Program-made: the position numbers and the translations under genes
The notes under the pieces: generated by a model
Database searches by the model: none
Seen by the model: the letters and a program-made list of their open reading frames with translations, nothing else
Told to the model about the DNA's origin: nothing
Shown here: in pieces, positions 51,673 to 61,270 of the stretch
How the letters are laid out: every line of letters starts with the position of its first letter
Position numbering within the stretch: the stretch's first letter is position 1
Assembly (NCBI RefSeq): GCF_023074185.1
Contig: NZ_JADPKY010000132.1
Span: 424,626 to 488,625 of the forward strand
From: Bradyrhizobium sp. 132
GTDB lineage: Bacteria > Pseudomonadota > Alphaproteobacteria > Rhizobiales > Xanthobacteraceae
DNA length: 64,000 nucleotides
Direction: 5' to 3'

Positions 51673-53223
51673 TCAGTGTGCCGAGTTTGCGCTGGTCCGC
51701 GGCGACAAAACGCGCGATGGAAATTTGCTCGTGAAGGCGCGGGTCTTGGGTTGGACACGCGATCCGTCGATCACCTCGAGCCGGCCGCAGCTGTTCAAGG
51801 TGTGCAGCTTCCTGCCGGGCCAGGCCGGTCCGGGCCTCAGGGAGTGGCGGACGATCTGCTTGAACGTCGTCGGTGACAACTCGACGATTTCCGCCAAGGC
51901 GAGCGCTGCCCCGTATCCGCCAGCACAATCCTGGACCGGTCGCCACAATCGGTCATTGACGGTAATGAAATTCCCCGCAGGTCGCGTGCTCGCGCGGTCG
52001 ATCAGGACGGGGTTGCTGGCATGCGGCAACCACGGGCCCATGAGGTGCTCGGCGTAATAGATCGCCAGCGAATCCGAATACCCGCCGGTGCCGTCGCGCC
52101 AGGCCCCGAACAGATAGTTCAAGCCGTTGTGCCGCGTGATCGTCGCATCAGCCAGTTCGAAGCCCGAAAGGAGCGTCGCGTGCCGTTCCCATTTGTCCGG
52201 AAACCGAACGCATTTATAGATGGCGACGTCCCCATTGGTCGAACTCTCCGGGATCATCCACAACGCACCATCGTCCTCGTTGAGGAACGGATAGGAGAGG
52301 TGCCAAGGCTCCTCCAGCACGGGGACGACCTCTCCGACGGGGCCGGCGTCGTTGAACTCGATCGCCGACACGATGCCTTTTCCAACCCGGTGGTCGAGAT
52401 CTTCAAAGAAGACGAATGTTCGCCCCTGCCACGTGATCGGGAACGGATCGGCGTAGAAGTGGTTTCCGGGATCTGCAAGGACGTTCCAGCCTGGGCCGGA
52501 GAGATCTCCGGTCTGCCAGACGCCTGCACCATCATTGAAGCGCCATCCGACATGCCAATGCGGGGCATAGCAGCAGAGGCGATAGATCTCCTTGGCGATC
52601 GATACGGCGAGGCCGCGCGCGACGTACGCCGCTGGCGGGCGGCCGTAGCCGGCTCGGGCCGGGCGTGCCAGCTGCGGCACGATGCGCGGTCTTCCCGACA
52701 GGATGGCCGCCACCATGGTCAGGGTTCGCGCCATGACCGTTTCGAGGCCGCCGCTCAGACCGGCCGCGATTTCGGCGGAGGGGTGGCCGCGATCGAGGAC
52801 TGCACCGTCGACCTCGTCCACGATTTCGATCACCGGCAGGTCGCCGGCGAGAATGGCGGCAAGGGCTGCGTTTTCGCCTGCGGCTCCGTTGAACAGCGGG
52901 CGGAGATACTGCCGGGCGGAGCAGTTCGGATCCCGCGCGGCGCCGGTGAAATCGACGATCATGTCGGCCGTGCCGGCGCGAGCCTGCATCCGTTCCGGAC
53001 TGATCTTCAGCCTGTCGGCGCCGCTGTGCTTGCCCTTGTGCAACACCAAACGTTCGAGCTCAAACAGCGCGTCGAGACCGGTGGGGCGCGGCTCGGCCGT
53101 TGCCGTCCATGCGATCTGAACCGGTACATCCCGGCCGTCGACCGACAGCGTCTCGCGGCCCATCCACCGCCGCGCATGCTCAGTTTCACAGCGAAACTCG
53201 ATGATCATGTCGAGCCAATCCAT
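51673..53223 (-). CDS. GINT1-like (glucosamine inositolphosphorylceramide transferase family) protein with formyltransferase-like N-terminal part
   Basis: 516 residues. The C-terminal half (about 220-500) reads as a five-bladed propeller with F-Y-A-D-P-F-P-I, F-F-E-D-L-D, S-Y-P-F-L-N-E-D-D-G and W-M-I-P-E-S-S. I recall this pattern in bacterial proteins annotated as glucosamine inositolphosphorylceramide transferase family. The N-terminal part (about 40-190) contains L-F-E-L-E-R-L-V and D-M-I-V-D-F-T-G, as in formyltransferase-fused relatives. It probably modifies or builds a surface glycan. A GT4 gene lies 15 bases upstream on the same strand. The N-terminus may be shorter than in relatives. 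The specific reaction is unknown. Confidence 0.65.
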   Translation of the reverse strand: MDWLDMIIEFRCETEHARRWMGRETLSVDGRDVPVQIAWTATAEPRPTGLDALFELERLVLHKGKHSGADRLKISPERMQARAGTADMIVDFTGAARDPNCSARQYLRPLFNGAAGENAALAAILAGDLPVIEIVDEVDGAVLDRGHPSAEIAAGLSGGLETVMARTLTMVAAILSGRPRIVPQLARPARAGYGRPPAAYVARGLAVSIAKEIYRLCCYAPHWHVGWRFNDGAGVWQTGDLSGPGWNVLADPGNHFYADPFPITWQGRTFVFFEDLDHRVGKGIVSAIEFNDAGPVGEVVPVLEEPWHLSYPFLNEDDGALWMIPESSTNGDVAIYKCVRFPDKWERHATLLSGFELADATITRHNGLNYLFGAWRDGTGGYSDSLAIYYAEHLMGPWLPHASNPVLIDRASTRPAGNFITVNDRLWRPVQDCAGGYGAALALAEIVELSPTTFKQIVRHSLRPGPAWPGRKLHTLNSCGRLEVIDGSRVQPKTRAFTSKFPSRVLSPRTSANSAH

Positions 53224-53238
53224 TTCAATGCGACCCGG

Positions 53239-54414
53239 TCAAATGACCTGGCCGAGAATTCGAACGTATTCGTCCACCATGGCATCCACCGAATAGCGCA
53301 GCTTCAGGCCTTTGGCGTTTTGTCGCAGTTCGTCGCTCAGTTGTTGGTCCGTCAGCAGCCTGGAGACGGCCGCCGACAGCTTCGTATGATCGGAAGCATC
53401 GACGAACAGCGCCGTCGGCTTTCCTTCAACGGACAACACCTCGCGCAAGACCGGAAGATCGGTGACGACCGAGGGAACGCCTGCGTTCGCGGCTTCCACA
53501 GCGGCCAGACCGAAGGTCTCTGCCTGGGTCGGAAATACAAACACGTCGAGAGCGGCGAGAAAATCCGCCATCTGCCGCGGGGTGATTTCGCCGAGCAGAT
53601 GCAGCCTGTCCGAGACTTTCAACTCATCAGCCAACTGCCTCAGCCGGGCCTCGTCGGCTCCCTGGCCGGCCAGTGCGAGGTGCCAGGATGGTTGATCCGG
53701 CAACAGGCGTATCGCCGCATCGAGCCGCTTGTGCGGGTGCAATCTTGCTGCGCAGCCGAGCAGGATGGCATCCGGTGGCAGATTGAATTTCTGTCGTGCA
53801 GCTTGCTTCGACAGGGTGAGGGCCTTGTCGTCGAAGCCGTGCGGGACATGCACCATGCGCGACCGATAAGCCCTCGGGTAGCGCGAATACTCGCGCTGCA
53901 TGTCCAGCGAGTTCAGCGTGATGCGGTCGAAGAAGCCGAGGCTTCCCATGACGATGTCGGCCGCACGGACCGGCCAGCTCATCGACAGCGCCGATGAAAC
54001 CTGATTGGCGATAACGGGCGCGCGGCAGACGAGGCGCGCCACGCCGGCGCCGATGACATTGCCGAAGTGCTGAAACGTCAGAACGGCGTCGGGCCTGGTG
54101 GCTCTGATATGGCGGCCGAGCGTCCACAGCAGTTGCAGCAGTGCCAGCGGATGTCCCGGCCGGTGCGATGCGCAATAAACCGTATCAGGCGGCTCATCGA
54201 ACGAATCCGACTTGCGGAAGAAAAACAGATTGGTGACCCGGTAGCCCCGCGCGGTCAGCCCGGCGCCAAGCAGTCGCGAGATCTCCTGCGCACCGGCGTT
54301 CTCGGCCTGGGTCTGTACGAGAAGGACGTGCAGCTTTCGTCCGCTGCTCTCGGGCGGCGGGAGTGCCGTCGCAGCCGTCTCGCCCAACGCCTTGTTTGGC
54401 TGGTAATGGAGCAC
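53239..54414 (-). CDS. GT4-family glycosyltransferase (group 1)
   Basis: A 391-residue GT-B enzyme. The N-terminal acceptor domain has L-L-V-Q-T-Q-A-E-N-A-G-A-Q near residue 31. The C-terminal donor domain has G-C-A-A-R-L-H-P-H-K-R-L-D and the E-x7-E motif in Q-A-E-T-F-G-L-A-A-V-E. It transfers a sugar from a nucleotide donor during polysaccharide assembly in the cytoplasm. The start is GTG at 54414; no in-frame ATG lies close by. Confidence 0.88.
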   Translation of the reverse strand: MLHYQPNKALGETAATALPPPESSGRKLHVLLVQTQAENAGAQEISRLLGAGLTARGYRVTNLFFFRKSDSFDEPPDTVYCASHRPGHPLALLQLLWTLGRHIRATRPDAVLTFQHFGNVIGAGVARLVCRAPVIANQVSSALSMSWPVRAADIVMGSLGFFDRITLNSLDMQREYSRYPRAYRSRMVHVPHGFDDKALTLSKQAARQKFNLPPDAILLGCAARLHPHKRLDAAIRLLPDQPSWHLALAGQGADEARLRQLADELKVSDRLHLLGEITPRQMADFLAALDVFVFPTQAETFGLAAVEAANAGVPSVVTDLPVLREVLSVEGKPTALFVDASDHTKLSAAVSRLLTDQQLSDELRQNAKGLKLRYSVDAMVDEYVRILGQVI

Positions 54415-54697
54415 GGATCCCGACCCACTGATGAAACGAAATGTTCACCTTCTTGACTCCGTAGCTACCATGCGGGCATCGCGCGGACACCGACTAGCAA
54501 TAAACGGAGTTAATGCGCGGCCTGCCGGAAGGGCACCGTTCGCGAGAGAATTCCGCCGGTTCCCAACCAAATGAAGCGAGCGCGTTAACCAATTGGTCAT
54601 GGTCGGATGAGGCGCGGGTAACCGCGGATTAACCATAGATATTTACGTTGGAGGAGGCCACTGAACAGTGTTCGCCAGTTGAATCCGAGTAAAATCC
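54415..54697. other. Divergent intergenic region between glycosyltransferase and Wzz-type gene
   Basis: 283 bases, relatively A/T-rich towards the middle. It contains a 10-base palindrome ACCAATTGGT (54588-54597), a CACTG-AA-CAGTG palindrome (54659-54670) and a strong GGAGGAGG (54650-54657) that is 40 bases from the Wzz start and serves no obvious gene. Probably holds promoters for both directions. Confidence 0.4.
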
Positions 54698-56791
54698 ATG
54701 ACGTTCGGTCGCCGTGCAGACCCGACAAGTTCCGGATCGACCGGTGTCGCCGCGTCGTGGCTGACTCGAAATGCGTCGAACGGCGAGGCTCGTGAAACCG
54801 CCGCACGCTCTGGCGGTGCGCTCACGGCCGCGGGTGCGCTCTCCTTCTTGCGGGACAACGCTCGCCGCATCCTGACGTTCGCAGTCGCGATTTTTGCCCT
54901 CGGCGTCGTCGTTCTCCTGGTGATTCCGGTTCGGTACGCAGCGACCGCGCTGGTCGTGGTCGATCCCCGCGAGCAACGCGTGACCACCGAGCAGGACGTT
55001 CTGCCGGGTATCGGGCAGGATAGCGCCGCGCTGCAAAGCCTGGTCGAAGTGGCGAAGTCCGACGGCTTTCTGAAGCCGCTGATCGAGCAGCTCAAGATTC
55101 GCGACGACGAAGACATTTCCGGGGGACACACCGACCCCGCGCGCCTGCTCGAGAGATTCCGCAACCGCCTCGACATTTCCCGTCGCGGACTGACCTATGT
55201 CATCGCCATCCGCTTCACCTCGAGCCGGCCGGAGCGGGCGGCCTACTACGCCAATGCGATCGCCGAGGCGTTCGTCGCCAGCCAGGGCCGCAGCCGCACC
55301 GATGCGACCGACGAGGCCGCCGACTGGCTCAGTGGCCGGCTCAAATCATTGAACGAACGGTTGAAGACGTCAGAGGACGCCGTGGCCACGTTCAAGCTCG
55401 AGCACAGGATCGTCAACGCGGGCAAGGATTCCACCACCCAGCAATTGCGGGTCACCGAACTGTCGCAGCAGGTTGCCGCTGCGCGCGCCCGGACCGAAGA
55501 GGCGAAGGCCCGCTACGAGCAGGCGCAGCGCGACGTGAAGGCGAATGTAGAGAGCCCCGTCAAGCAGGATCTCCTGAGCGCTCTGCGCGCACAGCGGTCG
55601 GCGCTCAATGACCAGATTGCGCAGAAGCGGGCGGTATTCGGCGATCGCCATCCCGACCTCGTCATGTCGTACAGCCAGTTGACCGATCTGAACAGGCAGA
55701 TCGAGGTCGAGCGGACCAAGGGCGTCGACACCGCAAAATCGGAATACGAGGCCCAGCGTGAGCAGCAGAAGGCGCTGGAAGGCCAGATGAAGGCGGCGGA
55801 ATCGCAGCTTCTGGTCGACGGTCAGGCTCTGGTCCGGCTCCAGGAGCTGCAGCGCGACGCCGAGGCCAACAGAAACATCTACGAGCAGTTCCTCTCGCGC
55901 TCCAAGACGACGAACGAGCAGCGCCTGTTGCAGAGCTCTCAGACCAAGGTTGCGTCGTCCGCCATTCCGCCGCTGCGCTCAACCCTGCCACCGCTGTCTT
56001 TGCTGCTCGCTGCTCTCGCGATCGGTTCGCTGCTGACATCGACGGCGGTCGTCGCCGCCACGGGACGCGGATCGGACAAATCCGCTCCTGATATCCGCGA
56101 CCCCGAACCGGCTCCGCGCCAGCCCGCGACCTGGTCACGTCCGCCCGTGTGGGCCCGCATTCCCGACCTGACGCCCGGCGAAGTCCCCAGAAACATCTGG
56201 CAAGGGCCGGTGTCCGCGACCACCGAACTCGATCTCAGTCCCCATCTGCGTCCGTTGCTGGAGCGGCTGGAGAAGGTGCCGGGACCTCGTGGCAAGGTCG
56301 TCTTCGTGATGTCGGTCGGCAAGCGGGCCGGCGGCAACACCGTCGCGCGGTCGCTGAACCGATGGGCCGTGAACACGGGGAAGCTGAGCGTCCTGATCCG
56401 GGTCGAGCCGGACCTCGGCGGTGCCGGGGCTGGCCTCGCCAACGGCCAGGCCGACGGCATGACCACCGCGGACTTTCGCAGCGTCGACGAGCTCCTGGGC
56501 GCCGGCAAGAAGCCCGAGCCACAGCCCGCGGACGATATTCGTTCGGAGTTCGATCTGATCGTCGTCCACGCCACCTCTCTGGCCTTGCAGCCGGAGGCGG
56601 GGGCGCTGGCGGCTCACGCCGATCTTGTCGTCCTGGTCGCTCGCGAAGACGCGGTCGATTCAGCCGCAATGCGCAGGGCTATTGCTGCGCTCTCCCGGTT
56701 TGTCGGTGTGCCGACCGGCGTCGTCGTCAACCGTGTGCCGACGGACTCGTCGGCGTCCCGTCGCGGCGAAGTGCTGGGGCTGGCCGGTTGA
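54698..56791 (+). CDS. Wzz/GumC-type polysaccharide chain-length protein with degenerate BY-kinase domain
   Basis: 697 residues. A cytoplasmic N-terminus of about 58 residues is followed by membrane helix 1 (about 59-77) and a Wzz domain beginning Y-A-A-T-A-L-V-V-V-D. A long periplasmic coiled coil rich in Gln/Glu/Arg (about 200-400) leads to helix 2 (about 433-453) and a cytoplasmic domain (about 500-697). That domain has the layout of bacterial tyrosine autokinases, but the Walker A position reads G-K-R-A-G-G-N-T at 541-548, without the expected G-K-S/T. The Walker B position reads F-D-L-I-V-V-H-A without an Asp, and there is no C-terminal tyrosine cluster. It should control chain length or export without kinase activity. 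ATG 54698 has a weak ribosome site. Confidence 0.82.
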   Translation: MTFGRRADPTSSGSTGVAASWLTRNASNGEARETAARSGGALTAAGALSFLRDNARRILTFAVAIFALGVVVLLVIPVRYAATALVVVDPREQRVTTEQDVLPGIGQDSAALQSLVEVAKSDGFLKPLIEQLKIRDDEDISGGHTDPARLLERFRNRLDISRRGLTYVIAIRFTSSRPERAAYYANAIAEAFVASQGRSRTDATDEAADWLSGRLKSLNERLKTSEDAVATFKLEHRIVNAGKDSTTQQLRVTELSQQVAAARARTEEAKARYEQAQRDVKANVESPVKQDLLSALRAQRSALNDQIAQKRAVFGDRHPDLVMSYSQLTDLNRQIEVERTKGVDTAKSEYEAQREQQKALEGQMKAAESQLLVDGQALVRLQELQRDAEANRNIYEQFLSRSKTTNEQRLLQSSQTKVASSAIPPLRSTLPPLSLLLAALAIGSLLTSTAVVAATGRGSDKSAPDIRDPEPAPRQPATWSRPPVWARIPDLTPGEVPRNIWQGPVSATTELDLSPHLRPLLERLEKVPGPRGKVVFVMSVGKRAGGNTVARSLNRWAVNTGKLSVLIRVEPDLGGAGAGLANGQADGMTTADFRSVDELLGAGKKPEPQPADDIRSEFDLIVVHATSLALQPEAGALAAHADLVVLVAREDAVDSAAMRRAIAALSRFVGVPTGVVVNRVPTDSSASRRGEVLGLAG

Positions 56792-56798
56792 CGCCACG

Positions 56799-56814
56799 CG
56801 GCAACTGATTGCCG
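56799..56814. terminator. Weak hairpin between convergent Wzz and flippase genes
   Basis: CGGCAA, loop CTGA, TTGCCG: a perfect 6-base stem in the 53-base convergent gap. No U-tract on either side. Confidence 0.3.
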
Positions 56815-56844
56815 AGCCATGCAATGCCCTGACTGAGAAGACGT

Positions 56845-58191
56845 CTATTCGCCGGGTTCCGCGCCGCGGACCGCGTAGGCGCCGCGCTTCGATGCCGAGA
56901 AGCGCAAAAGTCCCAGAACCGAAGGATCGACCCCGGTTCGCCGCCGACAGAGGATGTTGAGGGCGATGGTCGCGAGCGCCAGCGACACAGTGGCCGAGAT
57001 CGCTGCGCCAAGAACGCCGAGCCAGGGAATGAGGACGAGAAATCCGATCAGCCGCAACGCCACGTTGGCGGCAACGACAGGGACATACTCGCGCTCGTGG
57101 CCGGTCAGCTGCAAGATCGCCGCAGATGGACCGCCCGCTGCCTGGAAGGCCGTCCCGATCGCGAGCACGATCAGGACCCAGTGCTGCGCGGCAAAATGCG
57201 GCCCGAACAGGTTGAGAAGATGGGGACCGCCAACCCAGATCAGGAGAAGTCCGCTGACCACGCACAGCGCGGTCACTTCCGCCATGAGCCGCAAGGTTCG
57301 CTCGAATTCCTCGTGGTTCTTGCTGAAGTACAGTGACGGGAGCCGCCGCGCGCCAAAACTGTACAATGCGGCGGACAGCATGGCGAACATGTTGGCCAGG
57401 CGCGAAGCGGCGAAATAAATTCCGGCGGTTGCCGGGTCCAGCATCCAGTAGACCAGAATGACGTCGAAATACTGGTTCGCTGCTTCCAGGATGGACGCAA
57501 CCCAGAAATGGAGCGCGCTCGATCTCCAGCGCGACGTCTCGGAGCGCACCGCCGTGCCGCGGAAATCCGGCAGAACTCGCGCAATCGCGATGGTCTGCGC
57601 GACCAGCCCGATCGACATGGCAATCGTCATCACGGCGATCAATTCGGCGGGATCGAGCTGTCGATGGCCGGACATGATTGCGAGCAGAAACAGCACGACG
57701 CTGACGCGCCAGAAGAACTCCCTGTTTCCTTCTCCCATGAGAATGCTGACCAGCGAGCGAGCGATCTGGCTGCCAAGCATTAGTCCTGCATTCACAGCGA
57801 TGTAGGCCGACACCGCGATGATCAGCAGCCACGAATCGCCTCTGATGTTCGCGCCGATCGCGGTTGCGCCGATCGCAATCAGCATTGCGACGGAGGAAAT
57901 CCTGAGGCTCGATAGCAGAACGCCTTTGGTGAGATCGGGCTGATTTCCCACCCGATACTCGTTCAGAAATCGCACCAGCAGCGATTCCTGTCCGACCAGC
58001 CCGACGACCGCCGCCATCTGGGCCACCGAAAGCCAGGTCGCAAAGATGCCGAACCCATCGGGAGACATCGTTCGTGCCGCCAGCGAGAACAACGCAAACG
58101 CAAGCGCACCGCTACCAACCTTGAGGAGGATGGTTCCGGCAACACCGCGCGTCACGTCGCGCCGCATGAACTGGACGATGGAATCGATCAT
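56845..58191 (-). CDS. Wzx-type polysaccharide flippase (MOP superfamily)
   Basis: A 448-residue inner-membrane protein with about 12 hydrophobic helices. An amphipathic N-terminus leads into G-T-I-L-L-K-V-G-S-G, and A-A-R-L-A-N lies in the middle, as in lipopolysaccharide-type flippases. It would move lipid-linked repeat units to the periplasm for the polymerase encoded nearby. Transcribed towards the Wzz gene. Confidence 0.88.
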   Translation of the reverse strand: MIDSIVQFMRRDVTRGVAGTILLKVGSGALAFALFSLAARTMSPDGFGIFATWLSVAQMAAVVGLVGQESLLVRFLNEYRVGNQPDLTKGVLLSSLRISSVAMLIAIGATAIGANIRGDSWLLIIAVSAYIAVNAGLMLGSQIARSLVSILMGEGNREFFWRVSVVLFLLAIMSGHRQLDPAELIAVMTIAMSIGLVAQTIAIARVLPDFRGTAVRSETSRWRSSALHFWVASILEAANQYFDVILVYWMLDPATAGIYFAASRLANMFAMLSAALYSFGARRLPSLYFSKNHEEFERTLRLMAEVTALCVVSGLLLIWVGGPHLLNLFGPHFAAQHWVLIVLAIGTAFQAAGGPSAAILQLTGHEREYVPVVAANVALRLIGFLVLIPWLGVLGAAISATVSLALATIALNILCRRRTGVDPSVLGLLRFSASKRGAYAVRGAEPGE

Positions 58192-58656
58192 GGGAATTTA
58201 AGGGGTAACTCCCCCTGGAGAGACATTTTCCGATACAGCCGACAGCCTAGCATGCCGAAAAACCGCGAGTGTTAATGGGCGGCCTCCATGCGCTTGCCGG
58301 CCGCGACGATGTCGTGGCTATGCCGGCTGCTTCACTATGGAACATCGCTGACCCCACTGTCCCAGATCAAGCAAAGCCCGGCCCGATCGCGTGGCGGCAT
58401 AGCGCCGCATCGACGGTCAATGAAGGCGAGATGAGCCGTTTAAATGCGGACTGGCTCGCCCGGAATGGCCGCCGAGTTGCCGGAGACCGAAGTTTGCAGG
58501 GCATCCTCAGCAAGGTGCGTGCCGGATATCGTCAAGCCGGGCAGCCCTCTGCTTCATTAACCGAGATATCTAGAAATGATCGCGTTTGGTGCTGTGATGC
58601 GACATCAGGCGAGAGAATTGCACGTGCAACCATCGTTGACCGTGGGAGCCTGGACT
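58192..58656. other. Intergenic region upstream of FAD oxidoreductase
   Basis: 465 bases between divergent genes (fewer if the FAD gene starts upstream). It contains a 134-codon open frame (58269-58670) with no recognisable protein character and no good ribosome site. I see no repeat, RNA gene or clear promoter. Confidence 0.3.
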
Positions 58657-59880
58657 ATGACGGCCGATAGCAAGTTGACTGAGCCGAACGCTAGATCTGC
58701 GACCGCGACGATCGTCGCCGACATCGCCATTGTCGGCGGCGGCCTTGCGGGATCGCTCGCGGCGGCGGTGCTCGCGCGGGCAGGGCATCGTGTCACTCTC
58801 GTCGACAAGCGCGCGGTCTATCCGGACGAGTTTCGGGTCGAGAAAATCGGCGGCCATCAGCTGGTCATGTTGCGCAAGCTGGGCTTCCTCGATGCGCTCG
58901 ACCGCGCGGCCTGCCGATATGATCAGGTGCTCAATATCAGGGAAGGCAAGGTGGTCGATGTCAGCGTCGGCCAAGCTTACGGGCTTCCCTACGCCGATCT
59001 CGTTGCCATGGCGCGCAGCCAACTGCCTGATCCGTCGAGCCTGATCGTCGACGAAGTCACTGCAGTCAATTGTAGCGACGATATCCAGCATATCGAGCTC
59101 GCTTCCGGAAGGCGCCTCGACGCGCGTCTCGTCGTTCTGGCTACGGGCATGGCGGGCGTTCTCGGCTACAAGCTCGGCATCAAGCGGCGCGTGCTGGCCG
59201 AGCGCCATTCGGTTTCGTTCGGCTTCACGATCGCCCGCCGGGACGATGCGCCGTTCGATTTCGAAGCGCTGACCTGTTACGGCGAGCGCACGGCGGACGG
59301 CATCGATTATCTGAGCCTGTTTCCCGTGCGTGCCGGTATGCGCGCAAACCTTTTCATGTTCCGCGACCCGGCCGATCCGATCATGCGCGAGCTACGCCGC
59401 GAACCGGAAGCGACGGTATTGCGCCTGCTGCCGGGATTGCGGCCTTACCTTGGCGATTTCCACGTGACCGACCGGGTGCAGAATTGGGTGATGGACCTGT
59501 CCGTCGTGGAAGGACATCTCCAGCCCGGCGTCGTGCTCATCGGCGATGCGTTCCAGACCAATTGCCCCGCCGCCGGCACGGGCGTTGCCCGGCTGCTGGT
59601 GGACGTCGATCGCCTGTGCACCGAATATGCGCCGCGTTGGCTCAAGACGGGGGGCATGAGCAAGGAGAAGATTTCGGAGTTCTATTCCGATCCCGACAAA
59701 GTCGCGGCGGACCAGCAGTCACTGAAGATGGCGCGCTTCCGCCAGGCCCTGACGTCCCGCAACGATATCGGTTGGGACGTGCGGCGGCGGCTGCACTTCC
59801 TGCGCCGCAGTATCACCCACCGGGTCGATCAAATGCGGCCGGGCTGGCTCGCGCATGTTCGAAGCGCGCTACGCGCCTGA
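58657..59880 (+). CDS. FAD-dependent oxidoreductase (PHBH/geranylgeranyl-reductase-like fold)
   Basis: About 407 residues. The N-terminal FAD dinucleotide motif reads I-V-G-G-G-L-A-G-S-L-A-A-A-V-L-A-R. The second FAD motif, V-V-L-I-G-D-A-F-Q-T-N, with C-P-A-A-G-T-G, is typical of PHBH-type flavin enzymes. No halogenase W-x-W-x-I-P motif is seen. It sits in a polysaccharide locus, so it may oxidise a lipid carrier or sugar; the substrate is unknown. I prefer ATG 58657 (GGGAG upstream), but in-frame ATGs at 58576 and 58597 are possible. Confidence 0.8.
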   Translation: MTADSKLTEPNARSATATIVADIAIVGGGLAGSLAAAVLARAGHRVTLVDKRAVYPDEFRVEKIGGHQLVMLRKLGFLDALDRAACRYDQVLNIREGKVVDVSVGQAYGLPYADLVAMARSQLPDPSSLIVDEVTAVNCSDDIQHIELASGRRLDARLVVLATGMAGVLGYKLGIKRRVLAERHSVSFGFTIARRDDAPFDFEALTCYGERTADGIDYLSLFPVRAGMRANLFMFRDPADPIMRELRREPEATVLRLLPGLRPYLGDFHVTDRVQNWVMDLSVVEGHLQPGVVLIGDAFQTNCPAAGTGVARLLVDVDRLCTEYAPRWLKTGGMSKEKISEFYSDPDKVAADQQSLKMARFRQALTSRNDIGWDVRRRLHFLRRSITHRVDQMRPGWLAHVRSALRA

Positions 59881-59910
59881 GAGTCGCACCCTGTCGGCGC
59901 CTCGCGCTGG

Positions 59911-61047
59911 TCAGCGCGTGGGCGTCGAGGTGCGGGTCGGCAGGAGCCTGAACTCCGACATTCGCTTGGCGGCGAGTTTCAGCCAGGGCGCCTGTTTCAG
60001 GGCGAACAAGGATATGGCGCCCACGGTGCTGCCCGCCTGTGTGACCGCCCACATCGGCGAAGGCTGCGCGCCGAACAGTTTCTTGTAGGGTTCGTCACCG
60101 ATGGTGAAATCGAGCATCCGATCCCCGCGCTCGATGCAATCCCTCGCCACCTGCTCGAACATCAACGCGCCCAAGGACTGGCTCTTGTATCCGGCAATGT
60201 CGAAGGCGCTCATGATGACAAGGAAGCTGCCTTGATGGCAGAGTCCGAGCACGGCGGCGATCACGTCGCCGTCCATCTTCATGGCATAAAGCCGGACAAA
60301 GGAGCCGAGACCGCGGAGCGCCATTTCGGAATAGAAGCCGTAATATTCCGGGCGCTGGAGCAGGTCTCCGTCGCCTTGTGCCTGAAAGCGCGGACCGCGC
60401 AATTTTCTCATCACGTCCAGCGCCTCGATCACGGAGGCGCCGTCGTTGCAGCATGAAAAACTCAAGTCGCCCTTCTTCTGGAGCTGCCTGGACTTTTTTG
60501 CGAGCTCCTTCTGATAGGAGCGATCCATCGCACTGGCGCGCCATTGCTCGAACGGCGCGACCAGAACGCTCGCGTAGGCATTGGAGTCCATCGCGACGCG
60601 GCGGGGCGTAGCCAGGAGGTTCTCGATCGGAAGCCGTCCGTCTGGCAGCTTGGCCATTCGCAGCAGATCGAACGGGCGGACGAGGCAGCGGATTTCTGCG
60701 CAGGCACTCTGGTCCTTGAGCAGCTCGGAAAATACCTGCGGGCTGCACACCGGCGCCAGATAGTCGGAGACGCGGAGGTCGGCGAATTCGACGGTCCGTA
60801 TCGGGCCGCGCCGGACCCGCAGCAAGGGCAGCACCATCGCAAGGGTGCCCGTCGGGCGGTGGCGGACCGCGACAACCAGGGGAGTTGCGCCAGCATGAGA
60901 CGCGAGCCTGGTGTAGAGGGTATCCAGCCAGAGCGGATGCTGGAACGCGGTGGCGGCCGAGTTTTCAAACAGCTTCGCATAGTCCGGCGACAGGAAGTCG
61001 AATCCCTGCTCGATGGCGATGTCGAACGTGTTGCTAGGTCTGTGCAT
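59911..61047 (-). CDS. CelD/BcsL-type GNAT acetyltransferase (FemAB-like)
   Basis: A 378-residue protein of the GNAT_acetyltr_6/CelD group. F-Q-H-P-L-W-L-D-T-L is at the N-terminus, S-Y-Q-K-E-L-A-K-K-S-R in the middle and D-F-T-I-G-D-E-P-Y-K near the C-terminus. These segments are typical of acyltransferases in bacterial exopolysaccharide and cellulose loci. Likely adds acyl groups to a glycan. It converges with the FAD gene (30-base gap) and diverges from the O-antigen ligase gene. Confidence 0.85.
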   Translation of the reverse strand: MHRPSNTFDIAIEQGFDFLSPDYAKLFENSAATAFQHPLWLDTLYTRLASHAGATPLVVAVRHRPTGTLAMVLPLLRVRRGPIRTVEFADLRVSDYLAPVCSPQVFSELLKDQSACAEIRCLVRPFDLLRMAKLPDGRLPIENLLATPRRVAMDSNAYASVLVAPFEQWRASAMDRSYQKELAKKSRQLQKKGDLSFSCCNDGASVIEALDVMRKLRGPRFQAQGDGDLLQRPEYYGFYSEMALRGLGSFVRLYAMKMDGDVIAAVLGLCHQGSFLVIMSAFDIAGYKSQSLGALMFEQVARDCIERGDRMLDFTIGDEPYKKLFGAQPSPMWAVTQAGSTVGAISLFALKQAPWLKLAAKRMSEFRLLPTRTSTPTR

Positions 61048-61270
61048 GCGCAGCCAGGGAAAACCAGATAGCTCGGGACGATCGAGCCGGATCTGTGCTT
61101 TATAGCAGGGTCGTTACGGGTGAGACACCGGCGGCGTGTGATTTGCATTAATGCTTCGAGCAACGTTCGTATCGTTACCAAATCCTTAAATTTCGCGCCC
61201 GAGCGGCCTCGTGGCGCGGAGATCGACCTGCGCTAGCAAATAATTAACCGCGCTTAAGGAAGGTCGTTTC

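Noticed and set aside
58269..58670. 134-codon frame upstream of the FAD oxidoreductase
   Set aside because: No recognisable domain, no ribosome site, and it overlaps the start region of the FAD gene.
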